From contig NZ_CP146101.1 of NCBI RefSeq assembly GCF_037023745.1, positions 930,001 through 994,000 on the forward strand: 64,000 nt of DNA. Reading direction: 5' to 3'. This document shows positions 17,115 to 26,648 of this stretch, piece by piece. The notes beneath the pieces are model-generated. The model had not been told where the DNA came from. It did not search any database and saw only the letters and a list, made by a program, of their open reading frames with translations. The position numbers were made by a program, and so were the translations under genes. Origin of the DNA: Streptomyces sp. SCSIO 30461. GTDB lineage: Bacteria > Actinomycetota > Actinomycetes > Streptomycetales > Streptomycetaceae. Numbering within the stretch: the stretch's first letter is position 1; every line of letters starts with the position of its first letter.

Positions 17115-17141
17115 CTGGCACTCTCACTCGATGAGTGCTAA
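17115..17141 (-). promoter_or_regulatory. CIRCE-like HrcA operator upstream of fmdB-like gene
   Basis: On the plus strand CTGGCACTC (17115-17123), nine bases, GAGTGCTAA (17133-17141). The HrcA operator CIRCE is TTAGCACTC-N9-GAGTGCTAA, so 16 of 18 arm positions match with the correct spacing. It sits 12 bp before the GTG start and touches the ribosome-binding site, as CIRCE often does. Confidence 0.6.
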
Positions 17142-17171
17142 CGACGATCCATAGTGACGTATTCCGACGGA

Positions 17172-18443
17172 TCAGTCCACTGCCACGGGCACGCGGTGAC
17201 CGACGCCACGTGCGACGGTCCTGCTCGACGCCTGCGGAACCAGCCGTGAGCGCAGCGCGACCAGGGTGGCCAGCGCGAGTGCCGTTCCCACCAGCGGCAC
17301 CAGGAACGAGGTGCCCGAACCGTGCGCGTCCGCCAACTGCCCGGCGACCGTCACCGCCGCCGCCTGGCCGAGGGCCACCGCGCCGGTCAACCAGGTGAAG
17401 GCCTCGGTACGGGCCGAGGCCGGTACCAGCGGTTCGACCAGCGTGAAGCCGGCGATCAGCGCGGGTGCGATGCACAGGCCGACGACCAGGCCGAGCACGC
17501 CGAGGGCGATGATCGAATCGGCTGTCCACAGCACGGACGCCGCCGCGGTCAGGCCCAGATACCCGACCACCAGTCGGCGGCGCGGTCCGGATTTCCAGGC
17601 GATGGCGCCCACGGCGATACCGGCCAGCATGTTGCCGGCCGCGAACATGCCGTACAGCAGGCCGTTCACGCCCGGCTGGCCGATCTCTTCCGTGAACGCG
17701 GCGAGTGAAACCTGCATCCCGCCGAAGACGGAGCCGATACCGAGGAACGTCACGGCCAGCACCCGTACGCCCGGCACGGACAGTGCGGAGACATGCCGCA
17801 CCTGCTCGCCGGCGTCCGGGCGGCCGAACGGCGGCTGGGTGCGGCGCTGGGCGGCGAACAGCACTCCGCCGACCAGTGTGAGCGCGGCTTCGGTGATCAG
17901 GCCGGCAGCGGGGTGGACTCCGGTGCACAGCGCCGTGGCCAGCACGGGACCGACCACGAAGGTGAACTCGTCCGTGACGGACTCGAAGGCCGCCGCCGTC
18001 GGCATCAGGCGTGAGCCGCCGAGTTTCGCCGCCCAGCGAGCCCGCACCATGGGGCTGATCTGGGGTACCGACGCGCCCGTCGGGACGGCCGCCGCGAACA
18101 GCGCCCACAGTGGAGCGTCCGCCAGCGCCAGCGCGGTCAGCGTCGCGCCGGACGCGGCGTGTACGACCACCCCGGGCAGCAGTACGGCCCGCTGACCTCG
18201 GCGGTCGGCGAGCTTGCCGCTCTGGGGGGCGAACAGCGCCATGGAGACACCGGTGACCGCGGCCACGGCTCCGGCGCTGCCGTAGGAACCGGTGGTGTGC
18301 TGGACCAGCAGCACGATGCTGATCGTGAGCATCGCGAAAGGCTGCCGGGCCGCGAAACCGGGAAGCAGGAATGTCCATGCTCCGGGGGTGCGGAGCAGTT
18401 GCCCGTAGCCGGGGCGCTCGTCAGGGGAGACCGTGGACGCCAC
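17172..18443 (-). CDS. MFS transporter, 12-TM
   Basis: A 423-residue major facilitator. The N-terminal half has LLPGFAARQPFAMLTISIVLLVQHTTGSYGSAG and the loop 2-3 motif GKLADRRGQR; the second half contains a matching set of helices. It most resembles small-molecule/drug efflux MFS proteins of about 400-420 residues. GTG start at 18443 (VASTVSPDERPGYGQLL), before the first helix; longer frames lack conserved sequence. A perfect LacI-type palindrome lies 23 bp upstream. Substrate unknown. Confidence 0.85.
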   Translation of the reverse strand: MASTVSPDERPGYGQLLRTPGAWTFLLPGFAARQPFAMLTISIVLLVQHTTGSYGSAGAVAAVTGVSMALFAPQSGKLADRRGQRAVLLPGVVVHAASGATLTALALADAPLWALFAAAVPTGASVPQISPMVRARWAAKLGGSRLMPTAAAFESVTDEFTFVVGPVLATALCTGVHPAAGLITEAALTLVGGVLFAAQRRTQPPFGRPDAGEQVRHVSALSVPGVRVLAVTFLGIGSVFGGMQVSLAAFTEEIGQPGVNGLLYGMFAAGNMLAGIAVGAIAWKSGPRRRLVVGYLGLTAAASVLWTADSIIALGVLGLVVGLCIAPALIAGFTLVEPLVPASARTEAFTWLTGAVALGQAAAVTVAGQLADAHGSGTSFLVPLVGTALALATLVALRSRLVPQASSRTVARGVGHRVPVAVD

Positions 18444-18844
18444 GGTCCTTGCCTTTCTGCCGCCTGGTAGCGCTACCCGGGGTGCCGGGGAGCAGCCGAG
18501 AGCTGTCCTCTTGCGCGTAACTGCGGTAGATACCGGTGCCCGCTGCAAGGGAGACTCGGTCGCCATACGGTCGCGCCAGCTCTGCGTCAGGCAGAGTTGG
18601 TCGTACTGTGTGCCTTCATGATACAGGGCTGAGAGGAGATCCTCCTCGGAAGTATTTGATGTATCGGGAGGATTCCTCGGATTGGCCGGGCCGCCGACTG
18701 CACGGGGCCGGACGAAGCCGGCCCCGCACAAGGCCGACGAACCCGGGACTGCGCAGGGCCCGGACGAACCAGGCGCTGCACAGGATCGGGACGAATCCGG
18801 GACTGGGGCCAGGCTCGGCCCCGGATTCCGGCGGGTAGGGGACT
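18444..18844. other. Intergenic region with operator palindrome and degenerate tandem repeats
   Basis: No convincing gene in 401 bp. It contains GGTAGCGCTACC (18466-18477); the hairpin GAGGAG-ATC-CTCCTC (18633-18647), possibly regulatory; and, from about 18705 to 18810, four degenerate copies of a unit of about 26 bp built around GACGAA(C/T)CCGGGACTG. The repeats lie just past the end of the antiporter gene. Confidence 0.5.
18466..18477 (-). promoter_or_regulatory. LacI-type palindromic operator upstream of MFS gene
   Basis: GGTAGCGCTACC is a perfect 12-bp palindrome with the central GCGC and outward symmetry typical of LacI/GalR operators such as TGGGAGCGCTCCCA. It is 23 bp upstream of the MFS start codon. 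No LacI regulator is in this window. Confidence 0.4.
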
Positions 18845-20359
18845 TCAGCTGCGGCCCTGCCCGGAGTTCCCCCGCCCGGTCCCCAGCCAGCCGGCGAGCT
18901 TTCCGCCCTGCCCGACGGCCCGCAGCCGCGCCTCCGCCGAGTCCCGTACCGGATCCGTCGCCACCACCAGAAGCTCGTCCCCGCGCCGCAACACGGTGGA
19001 CGGCATCGGTACGAAGCTCTTGCCCTCGCGTACGACAAGGGTGACGGCGGCACCCGCGGGCAGTCGGAGCTCGGCGACCTCGACGCCGTGCATCCGCGAC
19101 TTCGCCGGGATCGCGACGGAGAGCAGATGGCCGCGCAGCCGCTCCAGGGGCGCCGACTCGATCCCGAGGTCGGCCGCCTCGCTTCCGTCGCCGAGCCGCA
19201 GCGCCTTCGCCAGCCAGGGCAGCGTCGGCCCCTGCACCAGGGTGTAGACCACGACGAGCACAAAGACGATGTTGAAGATCCGCCTGCTGTACTCGACCTC
19301 GTAGACCATCGGGATGGTCGCCAGGATGATGGGCACCGCGCCGCGCAGGCCCGCCCATGACATGAGGGTCTGCTCCTGCCAAGGCATCTTGAACGGCAGC
19401 AGGCCGACGAACACGGACAGCGGCCGCGCCACCATGGTCAGCACCAGGCCGATGGTGACCGCCGTCCAGAAGTCGTCCATGAGCTCGTGTGGTGTCACCA
19501 GCAGACCGAGGAGCACGAACATGCCGATCTGGGCCAGCCAGCCGAGCCCCTCGGCGAAACCGCGGGTCGCTGGCCAGTGCGGGAGCTTGGAATTGCCGAG
19601 CACCATGGAGGCCAGGTAGACGGCGAGGAATCCGCTGCCGTGGGCGATGGCACCGGCCGCGTACGCCGTCACGGCGATCGCCATGACGGCGATCGGGTAG
19701 AGGCCGGATGCGGGGAGTGCCACGCGGCGCAGGGCGTAGGCGCCCAGGAATCCCATGGCCAGGCCGATCGCGGCGCCGATCGCCAGTTCGAGCATGATCT
19801 TGCCGATGAGGACGTACCAGTCCTCCACCGAGCCGGCCGTGGAGAAGGCCACGACGAGGATGACGACAGGGGCGTCGTTGAAGCCCGACTCGGCTTCCAG
19901 CACGCCCGTGATGCGCGAGGGCAGCGGCACCTTCCGCAGCACGGAGAAGACGGCGGCGGCGTCCGTCGACGAGACCACCGCGCCGATGATGAGCGCCTGA
20001 CGCCATTCCAGTCCGACCAGGTAGTGCGCCCCCGCGGCGGTGATGCCGACGCTCACCGCGACGCCGACGAGCGACAGCGAAGCGGCGGCCGGAAGTGCCG
20101 GTTTCACCTCTTTCCACTTGGTGCCCAGGCCACCCTCGGCCAGGATCACCACAAGTGCGGCATAGCCGATCACCTGGGTCAGTTCGGCGTTGTCGAACTT
20201 GACGTGGAAGAACCCGTCCTGCCCTATGGCGATCCCGATGCCCAGGTACAGCAGCAGGCTCGGAAGCCCGCTCCGGGACGAGACGCGCACCGCCGCCACG
20301 GCGATGAGCAGGACGAGCGAGCAGACGAGCAGGAGTTCATTGAGCTGGTGGACAGTCAG
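18845..20359 (-). CDS. Potassium/proton antiporter (CPA1, NhaP2/CvrA type) with TrkA-C domain
   Basis: A 504-residue inner-membrane antiporter. About 12-13 TM helices carry CPA signatures: VLEAESGFNDAPVVILVV (Asp pair), GWLAQIGMFVLLGLLVTP and MSWAGLRGAVPIILATIP. A C-terminal TrkA-C (RCK_C) domain starts near residue 410 (GVEVAELRLPAGAAVTLVVREGKSFVPMPSTVLRRGDELLVVA). The first recognisable ATG/GTG would be inside helix 1. The homologous start MTVHQLNELLLVCSLVLL corresponds to a CTG codon at 20359, with GGGGAAGG 8 bp upstream, so a non-standard CTG start is proposed. RCK domains bind nucleotides, including c-di-AMP in some bacteria. Confidence 0.88.
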   Translation of the reverse strand: MTVHQLNELLLVCSLVLLIAVAAVRVSSRSGLPSLLLYLGIGIAIGQDGFFHVKFDNAELTQVIGYAALVVILAEGGLGTKWKEVKPALPAAASLSLVGVAVSVGITAAGAHYLVGLEWRQALIIGAVVSSTDAAAVFSVLRKVPLPSRITGVLEAESGFNDAPVVILVVAFSTAGSVEDWYVLIGKIMLELAIGAAIGLAMGFLGAYALRRVALPASGLYPIAVMAIAVTAYAAGAIAHGSGFLAVYLASMVLGNSKLPHWPATRGFAEGLGWLAQIGMFVLLGLLVTPHELMDDFWTAVTIGLVLTMVARPLSVFVGLLPFKMPWQEQTLMSWAGLRGAVPIILATIPMVYEVEYSRRIFNIVFVLVVVYTLVQGPTLPWLAKALRLGDGSEAADLGIESAPLERLRGHLLSVAIPAKSRMHGVEVAELRLPAGAAVTLVVREGKSFVPMPSTVLRRGDELLVVATDPVRDSAEARLRAVGQGGKLAGWLGTGRGNSGQGRS

Positions 20360-20617
20360 TGGCCGATCCTTCCCCTCATGTCCGCCCCGCCGGAACGTTC
20401 CTTCGGGGTCGACATCTCGCCAGACACTTCGTTACCTTACCTAATCGTTAACGCTTTCTTGACGCCCCATCGATCAACTGGATCGCCAGTTCGATAGAAG
20501 GGGGTCTGATGGTGATGCCGATATGGCGTTACTGATACCGCGTCCGGGCAGGTTTCGCGCTGCGCCTATGGTTGCTCCAGCACTCCCCTGGACCACCCTG
20601 CCCCTTGAAGGACAGCG

Positions 20618-23428
20618 ATGCCCTCCTCCACAGCCGCCCCAGAGGCAGCCGCCCCGGCGGCCGAGAAGCCCGCCAAGAAGAAGGGGCGACGCGCCCGTCT
20701 GATCGTGCTGGTGCTGGTGCTGGCGCTGATCGGGACCGTCGGCTGGGGCTCGTACTGGGGCCTGAGCACGGTGCGCGCCTCGTTCCCGCAGACGACCGGG
20801 ACGATCAAGCTCCCCGGGCTGTCGGGTCATGTCGAGGTCAAGCGGGACGGCAACGGGATCCCGCAGATCTATGCGAGCAGCGATGAGGACCTGTTCCGCG
20901 CGCAGGGGTTCGTGCACGCCCAGGACCGCTTCTGGGAGATGGACGTCCGCCGCCACGTGACCGCCGGGCGGCTCTCTGAGATGTTCGGCTCCAGTCAGGT
21001 GGACGCGGACGCCTTCCTGCGGACGCTCGGCTGGCGCAAGGTGGCCCAGCAGGAGTACGACAACGTCCTGTCGGACGACACCAAGAAGTACCTCCAGTCG
21101 TACGCCGACGGGGTCAACGCGTATCTCGCAGGGCGGGAGAACAAGGACATCTCCGTCGAGTACGCCGCGCTCGGCTTCGCCAACGACTACAAGCCGGAGA
21201 AGTGGTCACCGGTCGACTCGGTGGCCTGGCTCAAGGCCATGGCCTGGGACCTGCGCGGCAATATGCAGGACGAGATCGACCGGTCGCTGATGAGCAGCAG
21301 GCTGAATGACAAGCAGATCAAGGATCTGTATCCCGACTACCCGTACGAGCTGCATCAGCCGATCGTCCAGAGCGGCGCCGTGGACAGCGAAAGCGGGAAG
21401 TGGGACCCCGATGCGGACTCGTCCTCGGGGGCGGGTGACGGCACCGGGGCGGGAGCGGGATCCGGCGCCTCCGGGTCGTCACAGGGCGGTCAGGGCGAGG
21501 GCGCGCAGTCGCAGCTGAGCGCGGCCTCGGTGATCTCCTCCCTGTCCACCCTCGCCGACTCCCTCGACGAGGTCCCGACCCCCCTCGGTCCCAGCGGCAA
21601 CGGCATCGGCTCCAACTCCTGGGTCGTCTCCGGAGACCTCACCACCACGGGCAAGCCGCTGCTCGCCAACGACCCGCACCTCGCGCCGCAGCTGCCGTCG
21701 ATCTGGTCCCAGATGGGCCTGCACTGCCGCACCGTCTCCGATGCCTGCACCTTCGACGTCGCCGGCTACACCTTCTCCGGCATGCCGGGTGTGATCATCG
21801 GACACAATCAGGACATCGCCTGGGGCTTCACCAACCTCGGCGCCGACGTCACCGACCTCTACCTGGAACGCGTCACCGCGGACGGCTACACCGCCGGGAC
21901 CAAGGTCAAGCCGTTCACGACCCGTGAGGAGACCATCAAGGTCGCGGACGGCGCGAGCCACACCATCCTGGTCCGCGAGACCCAGCACGGCCCGCTGATC
22001 TCCGACCGCAGCGAGGAGATGGAGGCCGTCGGCAAGCGCGCCCCCATCGACGGCGCCGCCCCGGACCGCGGTGAGGGCTATGCCGTGGCGCTGAAGTGGA
22101 CCGCGCTGAACCCGGGCAAGTCCATGGACGCGGTCTTCAAGATCAACCGGGCCAAGGACTGGAACGGCTTCAGGTCCGCGGCCAAGGACTTCGAGGTGCC
22201 GTCCCAGAACCTCATCTACGCCGACACCAAGGGCCACATCGGCTACCAGGCGCCCGGCAGGATCCCCGTACGCTCCGAGAAGTACGACGGCTCGATGCCG
22301 ACACCCGGTTGGGACCCGACATCCGACTGGAAGGGCTACGTCCCCTTCGACGAGCTGCCGTACGAGTACGACCCGGAGCGCGGCTACATCGTCACCGCCA
22401 ACCAGGCCGTCGTGGACTCCAGGACGTACCCGCACCTGATCACCAAGGACTACGGCTACGGCTCCCGCAGCCAGCGGATCAACGCTCTCATCGAGTCGAA
22501 GATCAAGGACGGCGGGAAGATCTCGACGGACGACATGCGGACCATGCAGATGGACAACAGCAGCGAGATCGCCAAGCTGCTCACCCCGTACCTGCTCAAG
22601 GTCGACGTCTCCGACCCCTATGTGCGCGAGGCGCAGAAGCTGCTCGAAGGCTGGGACTACACGCAGGAGTCGGACTCCGGAGCCGCGGCCTACTTCAACG
22701 CGGTCTGGCGCAACGTCCTCAAGCTCTCCTTCGGCAACAAGCTGCCCAAGGAGCTCAGGGTCAAGGGCGAGTGCCTCAATGTCCGTCCGGCCGACAGCAC
22801 GGGCCCGGTGGACGATCTGAGCCGCCTCGTACGCGAGTGCGGTCAGCGCGACTCCGACTCGGCCCAGCCGGACGGTGGCGACCGCTGGTACGAGGTGGTC
22901 CGAGGGCTGCTGAGGGACGAGGCGAGCGAATGGTGGCAGACCCCCCCGAACCGCCAGGAGACCGCCACCGCGACCCGTGACCAGCTGCTGGCGCGCGCCA
23001 TGGACGACGCCCGCTGGGAACTCACGGCCAAGCTCGGCAAGGACGTCTCCGGCTGGACCTGGGGCCGACTGCACCAACTGATGCTCAAGAACCAGACCCT
23101 CGGCACCAGCGGCCCGGGCGCGCTGCAGTGGATGCTCAACCGGGGCCCCTGGAACCTCGGTGGAGGCGAGGCCGCCGTCAACGCGACCGGCTGGAACGCG
23201 GCGGGTGGTTACGAGGTGATCTGGGTGCCCTCGATGCGGATGATCGTCAACGTCGGCGACTGGGACAAGTCACGCTGGATCAATCTGGCCGGGGCCTCCG
23301 GGCACGCCTACAGCCCGTATTACACCGACCAGACGGAGAAGTGGGCCAGGGGCGAGATGCTGGACTGGGCGTACGGGGAGCAGGCGGTCACCGGCAAGAC
23401 GGAGGACACGCTGACCCTGAGTCCGTGA
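20618..23428 (+). CDS. Penicillin acylase (S45) family amidohydrolase
   Basis: A 936-residue Ntn-hydrolase. A Lys/Arg-rich leader and one N-terminal TM helix (ARLIVLVLVLALIGTVGWGSYW, about 26-48) anchor or export it. Alpha-chain features: GIPQIYASSDEDLFRAQGFVHAQDRFWEMD. The expected autocatalytic cut is before Ser332 in GIGSNSWVVSGD, which becomes the N-terminal nucleophile of the beta chain; NDPHLA and TANQAV follow. A Ser/Gly-rich insert of about 35 residues lies in the linker region before Ser332. Members cleave acyl side chains from beta-lactams or acyl-homoserine lactones; which applies here is unknown. Confidence 0.9.
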   Translation: MPSSTAAPEAAAPAAEKPAKKKGRRARLIVLVLVLALIGTVGWGSYWGLSTVRASFPQTTGTIKLPGLSGHVEVKRDGNGIPQIYASSDEDLFRAQGFVHAQDRFWEMDVRRHVTAGRLSEMFGSSQVDADAFLRTLGWRKVAQQEYDNVLSDDTKKYLQSYADGVNAYLAGRENKDISVEYAALGFANDYKPEKWSPVDSVAWLKAMAWDLRGNMQDEIDRSLMSSRLNDKQIKDLYPDYPYELHQPIVQSGAVDSESGKWDPDADSSSGAGDGTGAGAGSGASGSSQGGQGEGAQSQLSAASVISSLSTLADSLDEVPTPLGPSGNGIGSNSWVVSGDLTTTGKPLLANDPHLAPQLPSIWSQMGLHCRTVSDACTFDVAGYTFSGMPGVIIGHNQDIAWGFTNLGADVTDLYLERVTADGYTAGTKVKPFTTREETIKVADGASHTILVRETQHGPLISDRSEEMEAVGKRAPIDGAAPDRGEGYAVALKWTALNPGKSMDAVFKINRAKDWNGFRSAAKDFEVPSQNLIYADTKGHIGYQAPGRIPVRSEKYDGSMPTPGWDPTSDWKGYVPFDELPYEYDPERGYIVTANQAVVDSRTYPHLITKDYGYGSRSQRINALIESKIKDGGKISTDDMRTMQMDNSSEIAKLLTPYLLKVDVSDPYVREAQKLLEGWDYTQESDSGAAAYFNAVWRNVLKLSFGNKLPKELRVKGECLNVRPADSTGPVDDLSRLVRECGQRDSDSAQPDGGDRWYEVVRGLLRDEASEWWQTPPNRQETATATRDQLLARAMDDARWELTAKLGKDVSGWTWGRLHQLMLKNQTLGTSGPGALQWMLNRGPWNLGGGEAAVNATGWNAAGGYEVIWVPSMRMIVNVGDWDKSRWINLAGASGHAYSPYYTDQTEKWARGEMLDWAYGEQAVTGKTEDTLTLSP

Positions 23429-23476
23429 CGGCGGGCTCAGCCCGGAGCCCGGGCGCCACAGGCTCCCGGACGGACC

Positions 23477-23513
23477 GCCCGGGCGGCCTGGGCATGTGAG
23501 GTGCCGCCCGGGC
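23477..23513. terminator. Bidirectional hairpin terminator
   Basis: GCCCGGGCGGC (23477-23487) pairs with GCCGCCCGGGC (23503-23513), loop of 15. It lies between the convergent acylase and cyclo-ligase genes. Confidence 0.65.
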
Positions 23514-23524
23514 CGGCCGGCACC

Positions 23525-24136
23525 TCACGCCGCGAACCGGCGGACGCCCTGTGGTGTCACCACCGCGTGTACGGGGTGGTCGTGCGGTTCCTCCGGGACC
23601 CGGGCGACCACCTCGTTCGGGTAAAGGAGCACGACGAGGGCGGGGTGCGTGGACGCGGCTTCGAGCCGTTCCAGGACGCGGTCGTACGAGCCCCCGCCGC
23701 GGCCGAGTCGCATGCCCCGCTCGTCGACCGCGAGCCCCGGCAGCAGTACGGCGTCCGCCTCCCGGACGGCCCCCGGCCCGAGCCGAGGCCCGTCCGGCTC
23801 CAGCAGCCCGCGCCCGGCGGGTGCCAGTCGGTCGCCGCCCCGGTACTCCGCCCAGTCGAGGTCGTTGTCGGCCAGCAGTACGGGGAGCAGTACCCGTACC
23901 CCCCGAGTGCGCAGCGCGTCGATCAGCGCGCGGGTTCCAGGCTCGCGCCCCACTGACACGTAGGCGGCCACGGTTCGGGCAGAGGTGAGCTCAGGGAGTT
24001 CGAGCGCGTGCCGGGCGAGAGCCGCGGCGGCTTCCCCCGTTTCCTCGGGGGTCAGTCCGCGCCGTGCGTCGAGCAGTTCGCGCCGCAAGGAGCTCTTGGT
24101 GCCCTTTTCGGGCAGATCGGATGAATCGCCTTCCAT
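23525..24136 (-). CDS. 5-formyltetrahydrofolate cyclo-ligase
   Basis: Converts 5-formyl-THF plus ATP to 5,10-methenyl-THF, returning a storage folate to the active pool. A 203-residue protein: KSSLRRELLDARRGL with the substrate-binding basic start, AYVSVGREPGTRALIDALRTRGVRVLLPVLL, PGLAVDERGMRLGRGGGSYDRVLERL (the nucleotide-binding signature), and LYPNEVVARVPEEPHDHPVHAVVTPQGV. The ATG at 24136 is preferred over the TTG at 24160. It is divergent from galU, a neighbour pair conserved in actinobacteria. Confidence 0.9.
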   Translation of the reverse strand: MEGDSSDLPEKGTKSSLRRELLDARRGLTPEETGEAAAALARHALELPELTSARTVAAYVSVGREPGTRALIDALRTRGVRVLLPVLLADNDLDWAEYRGGDRLAPAGRGLLEPDGPRLGPGAVREADAVLLPGLAVDERGMRLGRGGGSYDRVLERLEAASTHPALVVLLYPNEVVARVPEEPHDHPVHAVVTPQGVRRFAA

Positions 24137-24231
24137 GGTGGCCTCGCAAACCTCAGTCAATACGCCTTTATGAGGGGAAAGTTATCGGGACGCCCATCCT
24201 GCTTCCAAGGTCACCGGATAGGGTGCTTCAC

Positions 24232-25143
24232 ATGACTGAGTCGCACAGGAACAGCTCCAGGATCAGCAAGGCTGTCATCCCCGCGGCAGGCCTGGGGACA
24301 CGGTTCCTGCCCGCGACAAAGGCCACTCCCAAGGAGATGCTGCCGGTAGTCGACAAGCCCGCCATCCAGTACGTCGTCGAGGAGGCGGTGGAGGCCGGCC
24401 TCTCGGACATCCTCATGGTCACCGGCCGAAACAAGCGGCCCCTTGAGGACCACTTCGACCGCAACTACGAGCTGGAGGAGGCGCTGCGCCGCAAGGGCGA
24501 CGCCCAGCGTCTCGGCAGGGTGCAGGAGTCCAGCGACCTCGCCACCATGCACTATGTGCGCCAAGGCGACCCCAGGGGCCTCGGCCACGCCGTGCTGTGT
24601 GCGGCGCCGCACGTGGGGGACCAGCCCTTCGCCGTGCTCCTGGGCGACGACCTGATCGACCCGCGCGACCCGCTGCTGTCCCACATGGTGGAAGTCCAGG
24701 AGCGCGAGGGCGGCAGTGTCATCGCCCTCATGGAGGTCGAGCCGTCCCAGATCGGGCTCTACGGCTGCGCCGCCATCGAGTCCACCGGAGACGACGACGT
24801 GGTCCGGGTGACCGGACTGGTGGAGAAGCCCGACCCGGCCGAGGCGCCGAGCAACTACGCGATCATCGGCCGCTATGTGCTCGACCCCGCCATCTTCGAG
24901 ATACTCCGGCAGACCAAGCCGGGTCGCGGCGGCGAGATCCAGCTGACCGACGCACTCCAGAAGCTCGCTTTCGACGAGAAGCTCGGCGGTCCTGTGCACG
25001 GTGTCGTCTTCAGGGGCCGCCGCTACGACACCGGAGACCGTGGCGACTACCTGCGTGCCATTGTCAGACTCGCGTGCGAACGTGAGGACCTGGGACCGGA
25101 CTTCCGGGCCTGGCTTCGCCGTTACGTCACCGAGGAGATGTAG
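24232..25143 (+). CDS. galU: UTP-glucose-1-phosphate uridylyltransferase
   Basis: Makes UDP-glucose from UTP and glucose-1-phosphate for cell-wall sugars and polysaccharides. A 303-residue nucleotidyltransferase of bacterial GalU type: AVIPAAGLGTRFLPATKATPKEMLPVVDKPAIQY (G-x-G-T-R and catalytic Lys), GLGHAVLCAA, LLGDDLID, VEKP, and GGEIQLTDALQKL near the end. ATG at 24232 is the homologous start. Only 4 bp separate its stop from the next start, so it is co-transcribed with the moeA/glp gene. Confidence 0.93.
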   Translation: MTESHRNSSRISKAVIPAAGLGTRFLPATKATPKEMLPVVDKPAIQYVVEEAVEAGLSDILMVTGRNKRPLEDHFDRNYELEEALRRKGDAQRLGRVQESSDLATMHYVRQGDPRGLGHAVLCAAPHVGDQPFAVLLGDDLIDPRDPLLSHMVEVQEREGGSVIALMEVEPSQIGLYGCAAIESTGDDDVVRVTGLVEKPDPAEAPSNYAIIGRYVLDPAIFEILRQTKPGRGGEIQLTDALQKLAFDEKLGGPVHGVVFRGRRYDTGDRGDYLRAIVRLACEREDLGPDFRAWLRRYVTEEM

Positions 25144-25147
25144 CACT

Positions 25148-26593
25148 TTGAGCAGTACGGCAACGCCGTCAGCCGGCCAGGGTGGCGCCCCCAAGGACCG
25201 TACGGGAGCGCCCGCGGGCGCGGGGGACGCGAGCGCGGTGTGGTCGGTGGACGAGCACCTGAAGGACATCCTCGCCACGATCCGCCCGCTCGATCCCATC
25301 GAGTTGCAACTGCTCGATGCCCAGGGCTGCGTCCTGGTCGATGACATCACCGTGCCCGTCGATCTGCCGCCCTTCGACAACAGCTCGATGGACGGATACG
25401 CGGTGCGGGTGGCCGATATCGCGGGTGCCGGCGAGGATTTCCCCGCCGTCCTCACGGTCATCGGCGATGTCGCGGCGGGCAGCGACGGGCTCAGCGGCGG
25501 TGGCGAAGTGGGGCCTGGGCAGGCCGCCCGCATCATGACCGGTGCGCCACTCCCGCCCGGTGCCGAGACCGTCGTACCGGTCGAGTGGACCGACGGAGGC
25601 ACCGGCGAAGGAGCCGCCACCGCCATGCGCCCGGCCGGGCACGCTCCGGAAGGCGCCGGTGGCGAGGTCAGGATCCACCGGTCGGTCGGCCCCAGGGCGC
25701 ATGTCCGGGCCCGCGGCAGCGATGTGCGATCCGGTGCCCTCGCCCTGCCGGCAGGCACGGTGCTCGGCCCTCCGCAGATCGGTCTGCTCGCCGCGATCGG
25801 CCGAGGCGCCGTCCGGGTGCGCCCGCGGCCACGTGTGGTCGTGCTCTCCACCGGCAGTGAGCTGGTGCAGCCGGGGGAGGAGCTGGCCGAAGCCAAGGTC
25901 TACGACTCGAACAGCTTTGCGCTCACCGCGGCGGCCAGGGATGCGGGTGCCATCGCCTATCGCGTCGGAGCGGTGACCGACGACGCGGACGAATTGCGCG
26001 CCACCATCGAGGACCAACTGGTCCGCGCTGATCTGATGGTCACCACGGGCGGGGTCAGTGTCGGCGCGTATGACGTCGTCAAGGAGGCGCTGTCGACGCT
26101 CGGCGACGCGACGCCCGGCCGGACCGCCGACGCGGACGGGCCGGCCGACGCGGATGAGCACGGTACGGACCATCGGCACACGGGAGTGAGTTTCCGCAGG
26201 CTCGCCATGCAGCCCGGTAAACCGCAGGGCTTCGGTTCGATCGGCCCCGACCGCACCCCACTGCTGGCGCTGCCGGGCAATCCGGTGTCGTCGTATGTGT
26301 CCTTCGAACTGTTCGTACGCCCGGCCATTCGCACCCTGATGGGCCTGGACGACATCCACCGCCCGCGGGTGCGGGCCGAGCTGCGCGCGGACAAGGCACT
26401 GTCCTCCCCCGCCGGCAAGCGCCAGTTCCTGCGGGGCGCCTACGATGCGGAGAAGGGCACCGTCACCCCGGTCGGCGGCAGCGGATCCCATCTGGTCGCG
26501 GCCCTCGCTCAGGCCGACTCGCTCATCGTGGTCCCCGAGGCCGTCACCTCCGTCGAGCCGGGCACGGAGACGGAGGTAGTGCTGCTCGGCTGA
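25148..26593 (+). CDS. glp: Gephyrin-like molybdotransferase Glp (MoeA family)
   Basis: MoeA-type enzyme that inserts molybdate into adenylylated molybdopterin. A 481-residue, four-domain protein: [48 protein letters not shown] (conserved), [23 protein letters not shown], the MoCF domain [18 protein letters not shown]...YDSNSF and [16 protein letters not shown], and [10 protein letters not shown]...[18 protein letters not shown]. It starts with TTG at 25148, 4 bases after the galU stop, using GAGGAG inside galU. In Corynebacterium the counterpart Glp binds FtsZ, and GlpR is its membrane partner; the glpR/sepX gene lies 1.8 kb downstream here. Confidence 0.92.
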   Translation: MSSTATPSAGQGGAPKDRTGAPAGAGDASAVWSVDEHLKDILATIRPLDPIELQLLDAQGCVLVDDITVPVDLPPFDNSSMDGYAVRVADIAGAGEDFPAVLTVIGDVAAGSDGLSGGGEVGPGQAARIMTGAPLPPGAETVVPVEWTDGGTGEGAATAMRPAGHAPEGAGGEVRIHRSVGPRAHVRARGSDVRSGALALPAGTVLGPPQIGLLAAIGRGAVRVRPRPRVVVLSTGSELVQPGEELAEAKVYDSNSFALTAAARDAGAIAYRVGAVTDDADELRATIEDQLVRADLMVTTGGVSVGAYDVVKEALSTLGDATPGRTADADGPADADEHGTDHRHTGVSFRRLAMQPGKPQGFGSIGPDRTPLLALPGNPVSSYVSFELFVRPAIRTLMGLDDIHRPRVRAELRADKALSSPAGKRQFLRGAYDAEKGTVTPVGGSGSHLVAALAQADSLIVVPEAVTSVEPGTETEVVLLG

Positions 26594-26648
26594 GCGCCGC
26601 ATCGTGGCGGTACGGTGTCTCACCACACAGCGACCGGGAGCCACAGCA

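Noticed and set aside
16777..20117. Very long minus-strand frames reading through MFS, FmdB and antiporter genes in mixed order
   Set aside because: They fuse real protein segments with frame-shadow sequence; gene starts with ribosome sites inside them are better supported.
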